A stretch of 64,000 nt of DNA from Rhyacophila brunnea (taxonomy: Eukaryota; Arthropoda; Insecta; Trichoptera; Rhyacophilidae). Shown piece by piece: positions 1 through 11,604 of this stretch; positions within the stretch are counted from its first letter, which is position 1; each line of letters opens with the position of its first letter. Location of the stretch: NCBI GenBank assembly GCA_022495005.1, contig JAGYXB010000463.1, positions 1,426,001 to 1,490,000 on the forward strand, given 5' to 3'. The notes under the pieces were generated by a model, which searched no databases, was not told the origin of the DNA, and saw only the letters and a program-made list of their open reading frames with translations. A program made the position numbers and the translations under genes.

Positions 1-299
1 CATGTACATTTTCCTTTGCATTTAAAACCGGATATTTGTATTGAAAAACACCGCCCGACCGCCCAATACGAAAATAATTCGTTTTCATGTTAATTAAAAT
101 AAATTATTTTCCATTATAGACGTCTAATTAAGACCTTAATGCTTGGACTTAAATGCTAAAAAAAATTTCAAATATTTCCGTGGGCGAATAATTGAGAAAT
201 AAACAAACATGTGGATTTTTTATTCGAATTTAAAATTTTTGATGAGTCAATTGTTTTCGAAATTAGCCACCAATAAAATGATCACTTTTTATGATTTTA

Positions 300-506
300 C
301 CGAGGCTTTGACTGCAACTTGCTGTCATATATCGCCTCTTCTCATCTGGAGGAGGATCCGCCGATCAGGCCCTCACTCCAATTCAGTAAAAGAACTTTAT
401 AGTTTTGCCAAGCTCTTCCGTCTTACCCACAGCCAGGTGTTATTTCAATTCGTCTACATTCTCAAAGATATCTGCAATTACTCTGTGACGTTCATATTTA
501 GGGCAC
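300..506 (-). pseudogene. LINE retrotransposon C-terminal remnant (Jockey/I-like)
   Basis: Read on the minus strand, this stretch gives a Cys-Pro-Lys-Tyr-Glu-Arg block, then IFENVDELK, then a KTEELGKTIKFFY-like tail, broken by stops. A 'CPxYxxxR' block followed by a short helical tail near the end of the ORF is typical of the extreme C-terminus of Jockey/I-type non-LTR retrotransposons. No reverse transcriptase core is present, so this would be a 3' truncated fossil. The plus-strand 104-codon frame over the same bases is probably its antisense shadow. Confidence 0.4.
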
Positions 507-1552
507 TGTACTACTATAAATAGGCATGTAAAATGTCTTCCAAAATATCAAATTCATCGCAAAGCTGCGAAATCAAATTTATTATTATATCGCATTAGAT
601 TAGAACAATACATAATCTACTTAGGTAGTTACCTCGTTCAATACATATAGTATTATTGGTACTAAGGGTAGTTGTATTCAGGTATTGGTACTAAGGGTAG
701 TTATATGTTGAAGATTGAAGGTATAACTTACGTCTGTGTGAAGAAAGGATCCATCCGACGATTTTTTAAGAGTTATTACTATATAATAGAGATATATTAT
801 AATTAAATATGTAGGTACACAAAAAGATAGATACATTATCGATAAAATGAATGGCGTATAACAAAAATCTCTACTTATCTGTATTTGATCAAATTATATG
901 AAATTAAAAGACGAATCATGTACCTATACCTACTACAATTTTGTTGGACAGAGTTCAGGGTTTTATAGAAAAATTTAAGCTTTTTACTTAGAAAAAAATA
1001 CCTTACAATTATGACGTTTTTAAAAATCATTCTGTTATCTTCTAAAAAAATTATCAAACTACATTTTAATGATAAAAAATATTGATAAAATATTGTTCAG
1101 TAGGTAATGAAAATCTAACTTTCAAAATACGCACAGTTTTATTTTGAAGTTTTTTTGAAAGTAAGTGAGTTTATTTTGAAATTAAAAAAAATATTTTTAA
1201 TGTTAGTAGTTAGATAGGATGTTGAATATTTAAAATGAAAATTATTAATAATAATCGTATTAAATTGCATTTTTCAAATTCGGTCGCAAAAGTCAATACG
1301 GTCACCCTAAGGTCAAGCTTTCACAAAATACTTGACAAGCCACGCATAAATAACCATAATAAAACATAATAAAATTGCACACACACAACGCTAATAAAAA
1401 GTTTAGAAGAAATGAACCATTTCATTCAAACCAACAGCTGCATACCTATTTGGTTTTAGATTTTTTTTCATCAAAACAATATTATGCTGTTTTTGGTGTA
1501 CATTGTTATATAGGTACTAACATAGATAGAAGTGCAGACATACATTACATAA
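507..1552. other. AT-rich non-coding DNA
   Basis: No gene recognised. It contains two 20-bp direct copies of TATTGGTACTAAGGGTAGTT at about 655-700, and long A/T runs. Confidence 0.5.
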
Positions 1553-2041
1553 TTACAAGATAAAAAGAACTTTTTATACACCACGTTTTTAAATTTTCTG
1601 TTGAATTATATAAACTTGACAATTCTATGTATTAATAATTTAGGACAAATTAGGCAATTGTCAACAAATCATTTTTTTGCTATTTTGCAACAAACAGATA
1701 TAGAATATTGAAATGTCATTTTGATTTCCATAGTAACGCACGTATATATTAATAATATAGTTGCTAGGACCACCCCCTTAGCAACCAATAATAATGGATT
1801 GGATTAAGGATTTCTTTCGAAATAACTTTTCATACAAAACATAATTAACTGAAAATGAATTCAATTCTACTTCAAAATGGTTAAAACCATTAAAATAATG
1901 CATTGGCATCGTGTTCTGATATATTCTAAAAGTTTCAAATGTCCAGCTAGTCGGGAAGTTAGTTAAAAATCGATTACAAGATTTGTACTGGATAAACAAC
2001 CACCGGACAAACAAGAATACGAGTTAAGAAAAACCTGGTAA
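1553..2041 (+). repeat. Dispersed repeat family F, copy 1
   Basis: This is about 490 bp starting TTACAAGATAAAAA and ending near AAGAAAAACC. Its sequence recurs at 6424-6853 (inverted) and 20615-21062 (same orientation). Shared blocks include TTTCCATAGTAACGCAC, a short GTTGCTAGG/TAGCAACC hairpin, and GCATTGGCATCG. It encodes nothing recognisable. The TTACAA/TTGTAA ends suggest a non-autonomous DNA transposon, but I could not define a clean target duplication. Confidence 0.75.
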
Positions 2042-2784
2042 TAATGTTTCATTTGTAGCAATTCCACGAATAAAAATCATTATGAGCTTGATCATAGGTA
2101 CCTACAAATAATATAATACTATTATGTAGTATTTGAAGGAAATTATCTTTGACCGCTTATATTATGATTATTTTGTAAGTTGTAGGTAGGTATATATTTT
2201 TACTATGAAAATAGACTTTTCTTTTAAGCCTTCATTATTAGCAAAATTTTCTTTTTTAACTAATTTAGGGTAATTTACCCCCTTTTCCCGATCCCTGCTA
2301 TCGATGACTTTTGGAGGCAGAATACCGACCCCTTTTATTTTACATACTTACCAATTTTATTATTTATTAACCGGTCAATCTTTAAATTTACATAAGTACT
2401 ACATTTAATTAGAGTATTTCCACGAAACCTAGTCTCAAACAGTGGTAGTTTAAGGTACACAGAGGTCTGTGGTACTGACAAGTCTGGAGGCACCCGTGTG
2501 AAAATTTCGCCTCACCTTTCACGGTAGCTAAGGTCTTAAAACGTTAATCCTGTACCATGACTGCCATATATTTGAAGGAGAATTAGCAATTGTTATGGAA
2601 CAGTCTTTGGCCGTACTGATTATAGGTGTAGGTACACGTAGCTAATGATAGAGGGAAAATTTCGATATGTAATTTTATAAAATCTTCTTAATAATTAAAA
2701 TTTCCCAATCATTTGATTGAGCCTGTTTTTCGATAAGACACCCTTATAAATAAAAGCACACACATGAAGACGTGCATAATTGAC
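2042..2784. other. AT-rich non-coding DNA
   Basis: Nothing recognisable on either strand. Confidence 0.5.
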
Positions 2785-3025
2785 CGCAATTAAGTCTCGT
2801 TGGGTCAGTATGGCATTCCGGCGCAAAACGATTCTGCTCCGTCTCCCTCTGATTCGCGTCCATCCCTATGAGGTCGTGCGACAGAGACAACGGTATGTGC
2901 GCCGGGTAGGAATTCGAGCAAAAGACATTCGTAGGAAACGGAAAGAGAGCATGCCTGTAAATGCGCGGCAAAAAAGGATGCGTAGAGAGTGATTCACGAA
3001 GGGCGAGCGTACTGCGGGTAGGTAG
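2785..3025. other. GC/CpG-rich island of unknown nature
   Basis: About 240 bp is clearly richer in G+C and CpG than its surroundings and is open on both strands (about 70 codons on plus, 94 on minus). The plus frame is a low-complexity, very basic peptide with no recognisable domain and no plausible ATG; the minus frame is equally featureless. The composition fits a promoter-proximal or conserved non-coding segment, or a decayed repeat, better than a gene. Confidence 0.35.
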
Positions 3026-3329
3026 CATATAGATACAGATTGATACGATTAAATTGAGTAATCATTGGATGGTTGGGTCCATTGACCGCACAATACAAAC
3101 GCGCAGCAAATTTTGTATTTAGTGTATATTTTTATAAAATACTTCAAAAATCAATCAAAAGAATTGACACCTAAATGGATGAGTACCTACCTACTCACCT
3201 ACCTATGTAGGTTTAATTTCATGTTGTAAAAATAAATAAAATAATATACAAGTAGTATACCGGTGGCGAAAGTCTGATACTTAAAAAGAACACTTAAATA
3301 GATAATCCTTTTCTGTATAAATTGATTTA
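3026..3329. other. AT-rich non-coding DNA with TACC microsatellite
   Basis: It holds a TACCTAC/GTAGG simple-repeat patch at about 3183-3210 and nothing else recognisable. Confidence 0.5.
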
Positions 3330-3475
3330 CAGACTTATGATATATGAGAGAAGCGGAAGATCGAGAAGGATGGAAAGTCTTGGTCGCTCAAAGGATGACG
3401 AAATTCAAATGTGGTCACGATCCTCAGCCATGAGTGTACGACCAAGAAGAACAGAACATTTATAATTAAATGAAG
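3330..3475 (+). pseudogene. Possible LINE C-terminal tail fragment
   Basis: One plus frame reads REAEDREGWKVLVAQRMTKF and runs into a stop. The 'A-x-DRxxW-x-x-LV' pattern resembles the last residues of many non-LTR retrotransposon ORF2 proteins. The match is short and has no flanking support, so the call is weak. Confidence 0.3.
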
Positions 3476-3639
3476 CTGAAACAGAGTAAAGTCGGTACTA
3501 AGGATAAATTGGCTTATGATTAAATTAGCAAGTCATTTCGCATTTCAAATCCATTTGCAATTTCACGCTTGTACTCTGAGATTGTTAAGGTAGGTAGATA
3601 AGTTGGTACCTATACCTATACATTCCTATTCATTCTTAT

Positions 3640-4110
3640 TTGTTTTCATTGAACTAAGAATACAAATAATTGCAGATGGTAGGTATTGATTTTTTTTTTA
3701 AATTCAATTAAGTAGGTAAGTAAGTAAGTATATAAAATAGATGTCAGATAAAAAATATTCTTATATTATCTATAAAATATCTAAAATTATGCAATTAAAT
3801 CATACATAACATACTTATATATTTTATAGATATGGTTTGGGTAGGCAGGGTGTAATAGAATTTTAAAAATCATTTGCATTTTGTATTCATAGTTCAATGA
3901 AAACAAATTAGTCAGTGTGAAAAAGTGTGTATTATTTTTGTTGGATATCCATAGCCTAAACTCTACTATTATGGTTTGATCTAGGCATGGTTTGATTGAA
4001 TTAAAAAAAACTAATACATTTCATTTGAAATTTGTTTAATTAGTTCAATGAAATCAAATACCTAAGTAGGTACGACTGACAAAGTGTAGTGTGCTCTATT
4101 TATGTCGTAT
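3640..4110 (+). repeat. Degenerate copy of foldback MITE family A
   Basis: This copy shares modules with the intact copy at 54741-55335: the ATCTAAAATTATGCAATTAAATCATACATAA core, a TTTGGGTAGGCAGGGT module, and a final GACTGACAAAGTGTAGTGTGC block. The CAGTGGCG termini are lost or decayed on the left, so the boundaries are approximate. Confidence 0.65.
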
Positions 4111-5214
4111 GTTGTACCTATATTGGGGCATGTTCATGCATCTAAAGTTTGCTTTAATATTTTGATGTGACTTATCTAAAATACAAGACAGTGCGGAAGA
4201 CACAAACGGACACTGAGTGCGGACAAAGTGCGGAGTGACTGGGTATGAGGAATGCACCTGGAAAGTGTGGTATTCCACGATTGAAGCGACAGTGGCACTT
4301 AAATTTTCATAAACACGCCGACTCCCGCAGCCTTAAAAATCAGTTTAAGAATATTATGGATATTTTTTCAAAATGAACCCCCCCAACGCCTTTTTATGTG
4401 TGCGTTTATGCTTGTAGGTACATATTACCTACCAGTAGCGGAACTATTGTCATGACATTCAGTCAAAATTGATAAAATTCACTCTGCTACTCAAATGTCA
4501 ATAGGTGGAGTCTAACAGCCGTATTCATACAGTTTCGAACCGCGCTCAACGCAGTTAATGGTTTATCGGCCGAATAAGAAAACTATAAAAAATGCATACG
4601 TCACGAAGATGCGTATAGGAATGCTCACACAAACTTAAAATGGCAGCGATCTGCGCGATCTGTCAGTGTCACTTTAATATATGTCTAAAATGAGTTCATC
4701 ACAACAAGCGTTTAGTAGGTTTAGTTCATCTTGATTCAAGTTCACTGCCCATCGTCGTTGGGCTAGAGATAGATTCATAATGGTAAACATGCTAAAATTG
4801 TAAAAATGTATACAGATATCGAGGATCGATGGAAATGTCAATATTGTCAATGAGCCCGCGATGCTATATTGCCATATTATGTAAATGTTTACTGGGTATA
4901 CTTTATCCTTTTGTGCATTGAAGTATAAAATAAATATAATATAATAACAAATAAATTATTTAAAGTTCATGATAATTATTCATCTATAATTATTAAATTT
5001 ATATGGTACCGTTTGCACATTTTTACACCTATTCGCAATTTCAAAATTTTAAATTAATTATCGGGGAATCAACATTTAAAAGTTGGTAACATTAGTCACG
5101 GCATGACGCGTATTACGTCAGCAACGTGACGTCACTATTCAACGGTCTCTATTTTAAAAAACTAAGAAGAGTAGCTGGTATTATTAAATTATATACTTAT
5201 ATATTATCCACTTA
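4111..5214. other. Non-coding DNA
   Basis: No gene recognised. It contains a CRE-like TGACGTCA at about 5129 and an otherwise unremarkable, slightly GC-richer patch at 4530-4680. Confidence 0.45.
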
Positions 5215-5460
5215 CTTATATTGGCGGATTAATTAGCCCATGGTCCTCTCATGAGGAATCCCCGCTCTGTTACAAGAAATGAGAATACTCCTAATTAGGT
5301 ATATATATATATAGTAGATAACGAACGTATATTACAAGATGTGATCCTTGATTGGAAATTATTAGAGTAGAATTGCTACCATTTAATTTCCTATCAGGAT
5401 CTGCGTTCGCACGTTATCGATATTGCGCGAGAGCTTATTACCACAAATTCCCAAACGATA
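5215..5460. other. Non-repetitive GC-richer segment, candidate conserved non-coding element
   Basis: It contains two homeodomain-type TAATTAG sites flanking an 80-bp mixed-composition core, then a CpG-containing block (TTCGCACGTTATCGATATTGC). It matches none of the repeat families in the window. The regulatory role is inferred only from composition and from being near an engrailed-family gene. Confidence 0.25.
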
Positions 5461-5520
5461 TGAATGAAAATAATATTGAAACATTGTAACTCATACGTTG
5501 ATAAATTAATATTATTATAG

Positions 5521-6298
5521 TGACTTTTGGAACGAGGTGGACTGTGAAGATCAGAGAAAAAGAACACACCTGTCAGGTACCTGTACCTACCTACTTACGG
5601 AAAATAAGAAAATAATACGATATTACTATCTACTGATGAATAGGTAGGTAGGTATGATAACGATACGCTAATTCCATGAATTTGAAATAACTCTGACGAC
5701 ATAAAATTTAGCGATGAGCTTAAATTATGTATTTTTCTAAACAATATACTTATAGGTATCTACTTAGGTACTAACATACAAAATTATTAGATAAAATTAT
5801 TGTTTATTTTTAAAAACAATCTATATTTATTTATATGTGATTGAATTAATTATTATCATTAATTAATATCATAGATTTTTTTTTTTAAATATTTAATTAT
5901 TAATTATTTTGGACAAAGCTGCAGTCATAGACAATAATATTATACGCAAATGCTTTAGGCTTGACCACCAAAGCCTATCTTATTGCATATTATATTATAT
6001 TGCGATAGACATGCCGAGGTCACGTGACATAAAGTTCATACAAAAAAACAGCGCCATTCCTCGGCAAATAATCCGATAAATACGTCAAGACAAATGGTGC
6101 GACGCGCTTTGACATATTTTTTAAACCTTTAACAGGTGGTGCTGTAATCTGTAGGTATATATTAATAATACATTCCTACATAATATATTACGACAGTGGC
6201 AAATTAATTTATTTTTATTGAGTATAGGTAGTTATTTAAATAGGTAGGTAGGTTAATATGCAGTTAAAAAATTGCCCAGTGTGCAGTCTTCGTCACTG
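5521..6298 (+). repeat. MITE family B copy, left end truncated
   Basis: It starts at GACTTTTGGAACGAGG and ends GCAGTCTTCGTCACTG. It is collinear with the intact family B copy at 23658-24446, including GACAATAATATTATACGC, an AGGTCACGTGACATAAAGT block, and the final 'ATTGCCCAGT...TCTTCG.CACTG'. The CAGTGGCGAAGGG terminus is missing on the left and no target duplication is visible. Confidence 0.75.
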
Positions 6299-6423
6299 AT
6301 ATAATATATTAAAAATCTCACTGAACCCTCTAAATTTACTATTCTATAAATTCAACCATTTTACACACGTACATAACTATAAATATTTTCGATTTCACGA
6401 GAAAACTTACGATCATAATGATT

Positions 6424-6853
6424 TTACAACGTTTTTCTTAGGTCGTAATCTTATTTGTCCGGTGCAAAACTTGCAATCGATTTTTAACTAACTTCTCGAC
6501 TAGCTAGACATTTGAAACTTTTAGAATATATCAGAACACGATGCCAATGCATTTTTTTAATACTTTTAGCCATCTTTAAGTAGAATTGAATTCATTTTTA
6601 GTTAATTCTGTTTTGTATGAAAAGTTATTTCCATACCATTATTGGTTGCTAGGGGGTCCTAGCAACTAAATTATTAAATAATATATATGTGCGTTACTAT
6701 GGAAATCAATATGAAATGACATTTCATTATTCAGTATTTCTATCAAGTACAATTTTTTTTTTGATCGTTTAAGCTAGTCAAGTCAAGTTTATATGATTCG
6801 ACAGAAAATTTTAAAACGTTGTAGGTATATAAAAAGTTCTTTTTATCTTGTAA
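6424..6853 (-). repeat. Dispersed repeat family F, copy 2 (inverted)
   Basis: This is the reverse complement of the copies at 1553 and 20615. It starts TTACAACGTTTTTCTTAG and ends TTTTTATCTTGTAA, with the same GTTGCTAGG hairpin in the middle. It has no coding capacity. Confidence 0.8.
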
Positions 6854-8008
6854 TTATTTATAATTGAATAGAATTAATTTAAAGCCTTCCCACATATTTG
6901 GAAGCACGTCTGAGATGCCTGTGTGGTCTACGCGCTATTTTGTATGGAAGGTCATCGAAGGGATTAAGTTTCAGAGCAAGAATACTTAGGAAAACAGACC
7001 AGATACCTTCCTACTATTTTCTCTTTTAAACAAGTCGATAAATTTTCATACTAACTGATAAATACGAAAAGTTGTGCACTTGATTGAGATTCAAATTTTT
7101 GACACAGCATTTTTTATTTAAATTTTTGGGAACATTTATCCCAACCTTCCCAACTCCCCCAATAGGAAAGTACCTTGGTTCTTGAAGGCTTGTATTGTTA
7201 AGTATAATAATTAATCTATTATGATTAATTTTAGTACATACCTACCCATAATAGGTACATATTAGTAATATTATTAAAAAATATTAGTTATAACTTTTAT
7301 ACGATTATAAAAATTGCATATCCCGATTTTTAGAGGAGCTTCGGACACAATGAGACCATCTTAATTATTCATATTTTATTTAATGTGAAATAATATTACG
7401 ATGGTTTGAGATTAGAATGAATATCGCTTCGAGTAGTTTGGGTCTCACCTCGTAGCTATCGACTATGTAAAAACTGGTTTATTCACACGTCTCTGGACCC
7501 CACATGGCGACACGTCATCTTGATGACAGATGATGGTGATGATGATGACGTAGCGACATCCCGGAGACGATTGTCATCTAAATCTAAAAGCACTCATCCA
7601 CCTTTATATACGTTGCTTATTCATTACTAGGGATATTTCAAAAGATATCTTATATCGAATTCAGTACAATACGTATCTGTTTCAGATATCAGCTAACATA
7701 GTGTTTGACAGTTTGACATTTTATATGCGCATGCGAAAATACAAGCCAATTTTTTGGCTGTTCATGCTTGCTATATAAGGCAAATACCTACGTGTTATAA
7801 AAACAATATTGTGATCAATGTATATCTATCTTTTCATCTTCGCCTATTTTTCCAAATTGTCATATTCCATTCGAGGTACGTAGGTATATAACTAAATAAT
7901 TGAAGAGTCTGTATCGAATGTAGAGTTCTCTGATGATGCAGTAGTTGTTTGACACACACTAGACTCGTAGGTATCAGTTTCCAGTACCATAATTCAAATA
8001 TCATGTAT
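6854..8008. other. Non-coding DNA
   Basis: A short GATGATGATGATGACG run lies at about 7528-7550. No gene, tRNA or recognised mobile element was found. Confidence 0.45.
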
Positions 8009-8016
8009 ACCTAGAT

Positions 8017-8580
8017 CATGGCCCCCACAAGGGGGGGCTGACAGGGCTATAGCCTAAAGGCCCGGGCCTTGGGAGGGCCCGGCGAGGCGCCTCGACCAGC
8101 GAAGTAAGATAAAACACGTCACAAATTTGCTCTAATAGTAAAAAAGTCACCTGCGGCGCTATTTTACTTAGACACTATTCAAATTTTTAAATATGTGGTT
8201 GTACGATACATTTTAATGCAATATTATGATTGATATATTTATTATATTTAAATGATAATTCACGTGTAATTATTTTTAGTATATTTCCTGGCTCTAATAA
8301 AAATGGCTATTTATACAATACAGTCATGTGTTACTTAGCTACCATAAAAGGAGTGTCGACAACCCAAGTGGATTAATATAAAAATACAAAAAATCACTGA
8401 AAATAACACTGAATACCTACCTACATGGAATACTCTTAATTTTATCTTGCGAAACCTTTGGGTTGCGCAGAATACCATTTGGGAATTGCTGCTGTAGATC
8501 ATGCTCTTAACCTTAGCGATAGGTAGGGGGTCCGGAAAACTTCGTGGCATGGGGGGCCGCTTCAGGATATGGGTGCCATG
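8017..8580 (-). mobile_element. MITE family C, complete copy with 8-bp target duplication
   Basis: This is a 564-bp GC-rich-ended element bounded by CATGGCCCCC and GGGTGCCATG. It is flanked by ACCTAGAT (8009-8016) and ACCTAGGT (8581-8588), an 8-bp duplication with one mismatch. Its reverse complement aligns with 50071-50469. It has no transposase, so it is non-autonomous. The 8-bp duplication fits hAT-like mobilisation. Minus-strand ORFs here are incidental. Confidence 0.8.
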
Positions 8581-8849
8581 ACCTAGGTATGTACCAAAAA
8601 CCGAATTCAAAAAAAAAAATCGCGGAACTTTTTTAGGAATTTATAAATCATCTTCCATCCAAACAAACGATGATCCCGTTTTTGGACACACAGGTTAATA
8701 CTATTAAGAATGGCAGAGATTTCATTTATATCGCGTAGGTATCTATAAGTCGGCCTGTGTCCGGAAAATCTATTGTACCTACGTATACGGTTAGCAGTAT
8801 CACAGTTCACCGTGAGCCATTGTACCTACCAGAAACAGGTGGCGGCACA

Positions 8850-9185
8850 CAGTGACGTCCCTAGACAAAACGCCGCTCCCCATAATGCCGCCCAATTTTT
8901 TCTTACAGTATTTTTTATCATCCGTGCTCGTGTCGTTTCTGGTCACCAAAGACGTCGAAGGGCAACGGAAATGAACTAGACATTGCGAACGCGACAAAAA
9001 AATATAGTCCTGTTAAACTTTTTATGTTAATTAATACATTTTGTTTCCAACCAGTGACTGATTTTTTTTAAAGGAAAGATATTTTCGTTATTAGTAATTA
9101 GTATTAAGTCTTCGATTTGCCGCCCTTCGAATAACTGTCGCTTCCAAGCGACGCTCAATCTGCCTACTCCCACGGGACGTCACAG
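8850..9185 (+). repeat. MITE family D copy (shortened)
   Basis: It begins CAGTGACGTCCCTAGAC and ends CCCACGGGACGTCACAG. Internal blocks match 47101-47746: an ACGTCGAAGGGCAACGG / TAGTCCTGTTAAAC segment and a GATTTGCCGCCCTTCGA segment. The middle is deleted relative to that copy, and the 8-bp target duplication is not recognisable. Confidence 0.75.
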
Positions 9186-10004
9186 CATTGAGATCGCGTT
9201 GTTCGCAGAGCATTTCACCGTGAAGTATGTTGCACGTAGGTATGTTACGAAACCATAAACGCATAAACAACATATTATCGTCGTTCGGCATGCAATACAG
9301 CGTAAGCGACAAAAACCAAATTGTGCAGGAGAGAGAAAAAAGTGTTATTTTTTGTATTTGCAAATGAAATATATCGTAAAAAATATTCTATACTTAAGGC
9401 GAATTCTTTGCCTCAATTTACGATCAAATGTGACTTCAACGCCATCTAAAGGCATCTACAGGCATCTACCATGAATTTCTAAAAATGTGTTACTAAAAAC
9501 TTTCGTCGATCGCAACCAGATGGCAATAAAATATAAAATAAAATATTGTGTGTCGCCATATATTAAAAATCATAAGCTTGATAAAAATGCATTTAAATTT
9601 ATTATATATTTACTTACCTATGTAAAAATATTTACAATTAATATTTTCCCCATAAAATATTTACAATTCTAACATATCTATTTGATTTGATTTAAAGTGT
9701 TTATGATTTTTACATTTTGTTTACCGTAGTTTTTTTTACAGTGGCAATACAAGGGTATCCTGTCCAGTCAATGAACCAGATTTTTTTACGTTGTCAATAC
9801 GAATTAATATAAATATTTTCTACAGTAAAATTCATTTATAGTAGTAAATGAACATTTAAGTACAAATGTTTATAAGATTGAGTTTAATCTTGTACAATTG
9901 ACAATTACATCGAATTTCTACTAGAGGTGGAATAAAAGAATGATATGAAATGAATAGCAAAACAAATGCCATTCGAATTATTATTAAACAAAATAAGGAA
10001 TATA
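9186..10004. other. Non-coding DNA
   Basis: AT-rich with no gene recognised. Short open frames are uninterpretable. Confidence 0.5.
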
Positions 10005-10372
10005 CAGTTGTACTTGGTTATTACTAGGAAGGTTGGACCGGCTGAATGTGCTCGTTATAAGCGGTACTCGTTATATCAGAGAATAGGTATTTTTATTGTC
10101 GGCGAAAACAACAATTAGACACTTAACTAGTGTCATAAACGTAATCTGTCCCCGGCGGCATCCTGTCCGATCGGATTTTATTGCTTAGGGTCGAAATGTC
10201 TTTAAACGATCAACACATTACCAGTATTTTAGCTCGGTATATCCGATAAGTATCTCGTTATAACAGTGAATAAAAATGTACGGAGAAAATCATATACCAA
10301 ATGTCAACGACTGTTTCCTCATTACATCCGAGATCTCGCTATGTCCGAGATTGTAATAACCGAGTTCGACTG
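10005..10372 (+). mobile_element. Tigger/pogo-type MITE with TA target duplication
   Basis: This 368-bp element has termini CAGTTGTACTTGGTTATTAC and, inverted, CAGTCGAACTCGGTTATTAC, flanked by TA on both sides. The CAGT-GAAC-TCGGTTAT pattern is the classic Tigger/pogo terminal repeat. Internal copies of the CTCGTTATA/CGATATA motif look subterminal. It has no transposase, so it is non-autonomous. Confidence 0.75.
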
Positions 10373-10432
10373 TAGTTATAATTATGACAATGTCGATATT
10401 ATATAGACATCCCAATTCATTTCGTTTCAACC

Positions 10433-10490
10433 ATGTCCGATCCTAATGGGTTCATATGGGCCTCCACAGAGTGGACGGTTTGTATTAACT
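10433..10490 (+). repeat. Fragment of the CATGTCCGATC repeat
   Basis: CATGTCCGATCCTAATGG...CATATGGGCCTCCACAGAGTGG matches the repeat unit that is tandemly duplicated at 35518-35757. It is a short isolated copy. Confidence 0.6.
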
Positions 10491-11417
10491 AACTAACTAT
10501 ATCTGAGATAAGAATAAAGTAAGACACGCAACGAATTGAATAAAAAAGAAGTTGGAGGTAAGAAAAACGTAAATAAACATGCGAACAAATCTTGATAAGC
10601 AAACCCAAGGACAAAATAAGTGACAAATTAAAAAAAAAATTGTAAAACGTAAGAAAAAAATTTAGAATTTGAAGTAAGTGCACCACTGATTACATAATAT
10701 TCTAAGAAAAAGACAGAACGTTATTTCTTTGAAAAAATCTAATGTCGATTTTAAAGAACAGTGCAAGATAAAATAAAAGATAGTTTTATTTATTTTACCT
10801 ATAAATGTGTAAGTGAAATGGATTTGGAGATATAAAAAGAAACCTTATTGGCCCAGTGGTTTCTAGGTGTGGACTTTTGTAATTCCCTGAAGATCTCGAA
10901 TAAATAATTAAAAATTATCAACACCTATACCATATTCCTAGGTATCTACTATGATTGAAAAGTAGATCTTAATTTTTTGTATTTATGATTGCTTCATAAA
11001 AAAACAATATTTACGACTTTATGATGTAGCAGATAAATGAGCAACTAAATAGTGATCCAAATATTATGAAAAGTTCAACTATCAAAGCATCACGGCATAA
11101 AATTAGTAATACCACGGTTATACACAATTTATTGTACCTACCTATTGTTATAATTTTCTTAGTTCATTTAATCGTTTTTAATTTAATTTATTTTCAAATT
11201 CACCTCTTATGTGTTCATTCACTGAATTGTTTACCCTATATTTTATGGAGACTAATAATAACTTCTATTTTCTACATACTAAATTATCAACCTCCACTTT
11301 TTGACAGGACGGCATACAGTTATATAGGCACGTAGATAATAATTTTAAGGCCGTAGACAGGAATGAACGTTTGATGGCCCAAATATAGTACAATAGTATG
11401 TATGTAATTAAAATTAG
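10491..11417. other. AT-rich non-coding DNA
   Basis: Nothing recognisable. The open frame at 11066-11335 is a hydrophobic AT-rich translation without a domain. Confidence 0.5.
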
Positions 11418-11596
11418 GGTACAAGTCGGTTATCCTGGATACAGCGGCAAAGACATTTTGAAAATAGCCTATATACTGGATTATTTGTTAGGATTACCTA
11501 ATCTAACTTAAACTAACCCAAACTAACAAATAATCCAGTATATCGGCTATTTTCAAAATGTGTTTGCCGCTGTATCCAGGATAAACATATAGAACA
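11418..11596 (+). mobile_element. Foldback MITE with telomere-like loop, shortened copy
   Basis: The left arm holds a CTGGATACAGCGGCAAAG block and a TTTTGAAAATAGCC block and runs to GGATTATTTGTTAGG; the right arm repeats these in reverse. The hairpin tip has only degenerate CCTAA/ACTAA units. Flanks AAAATTAG and AAAGTTAG form a 7/8 match for an 8-bp target duplication. It is homologous to 48823-49041 and 56487-56725; the outer right terminus is decayed. Confidence 0.75.
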
Positions 11597-11604
11597 AAAG
11601 TTAG

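Noticed and set aside
209..523. 104-codon plus-strand open frame
   Set aside because: No domain. The opposite strand reads as a LINE C-terminal fossil, which explains the open frame.
8335..8810. Adjacent minus-strand open frames of 91 and 67 codons
   Set aside because: The first lies inside MITE family C (8017-8580), the second is AT-rich translation with no domain.
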